This document shows, in pieces, positions 61,912 through 64,000 of a stretch of 64,000 bases of DNA. Positions within the stretch are counted from its first letter, which is position 1. Every line of letters starts with the position of its first letter. This stretch comes from Acanthopleura granulata (lineage: Eukaryota; Mollusca; Polyplacophora; Chitonida; Chitonidae): assembly GCA_016165875.1 (NCBI GenBank), contig JABBOT010000001.1, positions 35,581,011-35,645,010 of the forward strand. The letters are read 5' to 3'. The notes beneath the pieces are model-generated. The model was given only the letters and a program-made list of their open reading frames with translations. It was not told the origin of the DNA and did not search any database. Both the position numbers and the translations under genes were made by a program.

Positions 61912-62143
61912 TATAGTTTTTACCTGTTCCTACTAGCGACTATTAAGCTCCCTCGACCTACAGATTTATTTGATGGCATGGAGATTTTCCACAAGGACTA
62001 ACAAAACATCCATCATGGAAGTCATCCGGTAAGTCTGAGGATTTGACAAGCCGGGTTTCATGTTTGCTGGCGTTGTCTATGGTCTACCACACACCTCTTC
62101 CGCCTGTAGCCCACCATGCGGTATAAATGTATCGACAGGCAAG
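61912..62143 (+). repeat. Duplicated block Y, copy 2
   Basis: Counterpart of 59455-59690. The same ATG (62015), donor-like GTAAGT (62029) and acceptor-like CCTGTAG are kept. It is followed by a GC-donor-like ACAG|GCAAGT (about 62139) and, at 62261, an acceptor TTTTCCAG opening a stretch of 61 codons. A gene fragment is possible but unproven. Confidence 0.7.
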
Positions 62144-63259
62144 TAAAATACATTAGCAATAATAAATTTGTTCCCGATAGATTGTAAACTCTTCTTATGA
62201 AATAAGGTGTGTTATTTTTATGACACTTTAATAATAGTGTCAGTCTATTTCTTTTCCAGGTCAGAGCTCTCGACGGATAAACCGGCGTTCCTCTTCTTTC
62301 ACGGCATTGCCTTTAATCTGCGTATGGACCGTTGCAATGTTCCCATAACCGCTAAATTACGTTCCAGTTCTTTCAGCGAATGCTTTTATTTGCGATTGGA
62401 ACACAACAGAAATACGTTAATTGGGGATGATTTATTGCTAAATGCATGAAAATATCGTATTAAAGCTAAGTTATTGGCGAACACCATGGCAAACGAAATT
62501 AAAATTCCACCTGGACCGCCATTAACTTCATAGCTCTTAAAAAATTCCTTGGTTCAATTACACAGACAGCATTCTACTTCAGTATCACAGTCGTGATAAA
62601 CATTATTGGTATTTTAAGCATGCATGAATGCTGCCATCGGGGGCATGTTTTCTGTATTGCATGTTATGGAGAACACTGAATATAAAAGAAAACTAGGAAA
62701 GTTTTTGGCTATTTCTTTTGCATATGATTTCTTTAAAATTGCTGTCACTTATCCAACTGTGCTACACAGGTTGCCGGTCAGCTAAAAGTATTTGATTCCA
62801 TATTTGATGGACTACAATGCTATGGAAATATCGTTGTTGCTACTATTAAACCTGTTCGGAAACCCATGACGTCACCTTCTACTCGGCCAATGACATTTGG
62901 AATTTTTATGCTGGAATAAAAAAATAACATGACATAATGGGTGGTACAGCAATGGGTGTTACTCATGGTAAAAGAGAGAAAAACACTGTGTAATAACGGA
63001 AAATATACTGCTTGTGTTTTAATGAATTGTAACGAAGAAGGTTTAGCGGTCTGTTTTATGTGTGACAGAAACCGTCGGCCGCCTATTGTCACCAAGGCCT
63101 TAGGAACAACGAAAGCTCAGAAGCTGTCCACAATCTATTTTCTGAGCCAAGACTCGAAGATACTGTTTGGCTTTGCGTTGACAGATAGACTCTAAATTTC
63201 TATGTTTGTAAGCATCAGGTATTAAACGCTTAGACATTGTAGCATTATAATTTATTTTA
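62144..63259. other. Intergenic, nothing firm
   Basis: Contains the open stretch after 62261 noted above and an 84-codon plus-strand open stretch at 62941-63195. Neither shows a family or splice partner. Confidence 0.35.
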
Positions 63260-63493
63260 CCTTTTTATTTGATTGGTGTTTTACGCCGTACTCAAGAATA
63301 TTTCACTTATACGACGACGGACAGCATTATGGTGAGAGGAAACCGGCCAGAACCCCGGGGGAAACCCATGACCATATGCAGGTTGCTGGCAGACCTTCCC
63401 ACGTACGGCCGGAGAGGAAGCCAGCATGGGCTGGAGATTCACTCACATCGACCGCATTGGTGGGAGGCTTCTGCATCATTGCGCTGCGCTATT
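63260..63493 (-). mobile_element. SINE, near full length
   Basis: Plus-strand ggtgttttacgccgtactca, caggttgctggcagaccttc, cacgtacggccggagaggaa and caccgcattggtgggaggct-like head. Among the best conserved cores in the window. Confidence 0.9.
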
Positions 63494-63587
63494 TCTTAAA
63501 TATACGTGTATATTTATTAAGCAGGGTTATTTAAAGTTTAATCACCCACCAAACTCGTCCTGCGTTGGTCAGTTTACAGTCTACCCT

Positions 63588-63945
63588 TTGGTATTGCAAT
63601 GTCAGATACCATTTGACATAGCAATAAACAAATGTCGTTTTTGCAGCAATGGCAAATACTTTGGGATACAACAATGATAAATATCGTTTGGTACGGTGGG
63701 GTACACTAAGGACAGATACTGTGTTGTACATCAATAACAGGTTTTGTGTTGTGCAACAGCGACAGTTGCGGCCCATTGTTCTGGCAGTGACACATACTGA
63801 TTTGCAACATAAAGACACGTATACTTTGTGTTATAGCAATCACAGATACTGCGTGGCATCACAATGAGTGGTAATGTTTGGTGTAATAATGACAGAAATT
63901 CTGTGTGATATGCCAATGACAGATATTGTGATGTTGTCAGTTAGA
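63588..63945 (+). repeat. Degenerate 25-bp tandem repeat
   Basis: About 13 units near gcaatgacagatactgtgtg followed by five more bases (variants gcaatcacagatactgcgtg, ataatgacagaaattctgtg, acaatgataaatatcgtttg). Continues to near the window edge. Confidence 0.82.
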
Positions 63946-64000
63946 ATTTTCCAACATTCATCCATACACGATAAATAACATGGTAATAAAAAAAACAGCA

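Noticed and set aside
62941..63195. 84-codon plus-strand open frame with several Cys
   Set aside because: Cys spacing fits no known module and a similar-length frame exists on the other strand.
1..64000. CRISPR arrays, rRNA genes, intact tRNA genes and prokaryotic operons
   Set aside because: None seen. tRNA-like boxes belong to SINEs, and the tandem repeats have no regular unique spacers.

Overview
The window is animal nuclear DNA. It is AT-rich, has widely spaced exons with GT-AG introns, and carries at least two dozen copies of a tRNA-derived SINE plus several palindromic MITE-like elements. The SINE type, and a secreted chitin-binding protein built from phase 1-1 exons, point to a lophotrochozoan, most likely a mollusc. 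That placement is inference. No bacterial operon, CRISPR array, rRNA gene or intact tRNA gene was seen.

Five spliced genes can be supported by exons that join in frame. (1) Minus strand 7623-6543: a two-exon gene for a 265-residue protein with the Cys ... Asp-x-His pattern of the herpesvirus large-tegument deubiquitinase family (C76-like papain fold). It has its own TATA box. (2) Plus strand 13771-15926: a four-exon gene for a 169-residue type I membrane protein with a short Cys-rich ectodomain. (3) Minus strand 20097-19063: a two-exon gene for a 187-residue basic, helical protein of unknown role. (4) Plus strand 28210-34540: a complete seven-exon mitochondrial serine protease HTRA2, with the whole catalytic triad, a 33-nt exon for the active-site serine and one GC-AG intron. 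(5) Plus strand 38788-about 44989: a secreted protein with two CBM14 (peritrophin-A) chitin-binding domains and a third small Cys module; its 3' end is tentative.

Region by region: 1-11.6 kb is a patchwork of local duplications. A block of about 2 kb occurs at both 1-2585 and 8527-10615 and brackets gene 1, with older diverged copies between and after. 11.6-20.1 kb holds genes 2 and 3 with scattered SINEs. 20.1-28.2 kb is mostly featureless. 28.2-34.5 kb is HTRA2, and 38.7-45 kb is the chitin-binding gene. 45-64 kb has no convincing gene. It contains a 17-19 bp minisatellite in two blocks, two MITE-like elements of about 0.7 kb, a near-perfect 670-bp foldback, nested duplications at 59-62 kb and a 25-bp tandem repeat at the right edge.

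The genes do not form a pathway. The items most worth a second look are the herpesvirus-type protease gene between duplicated flanks, the 670-bp foldback, and the HTRA2 details (GC donor, missing canonical IAP-binding tetrapeptide).
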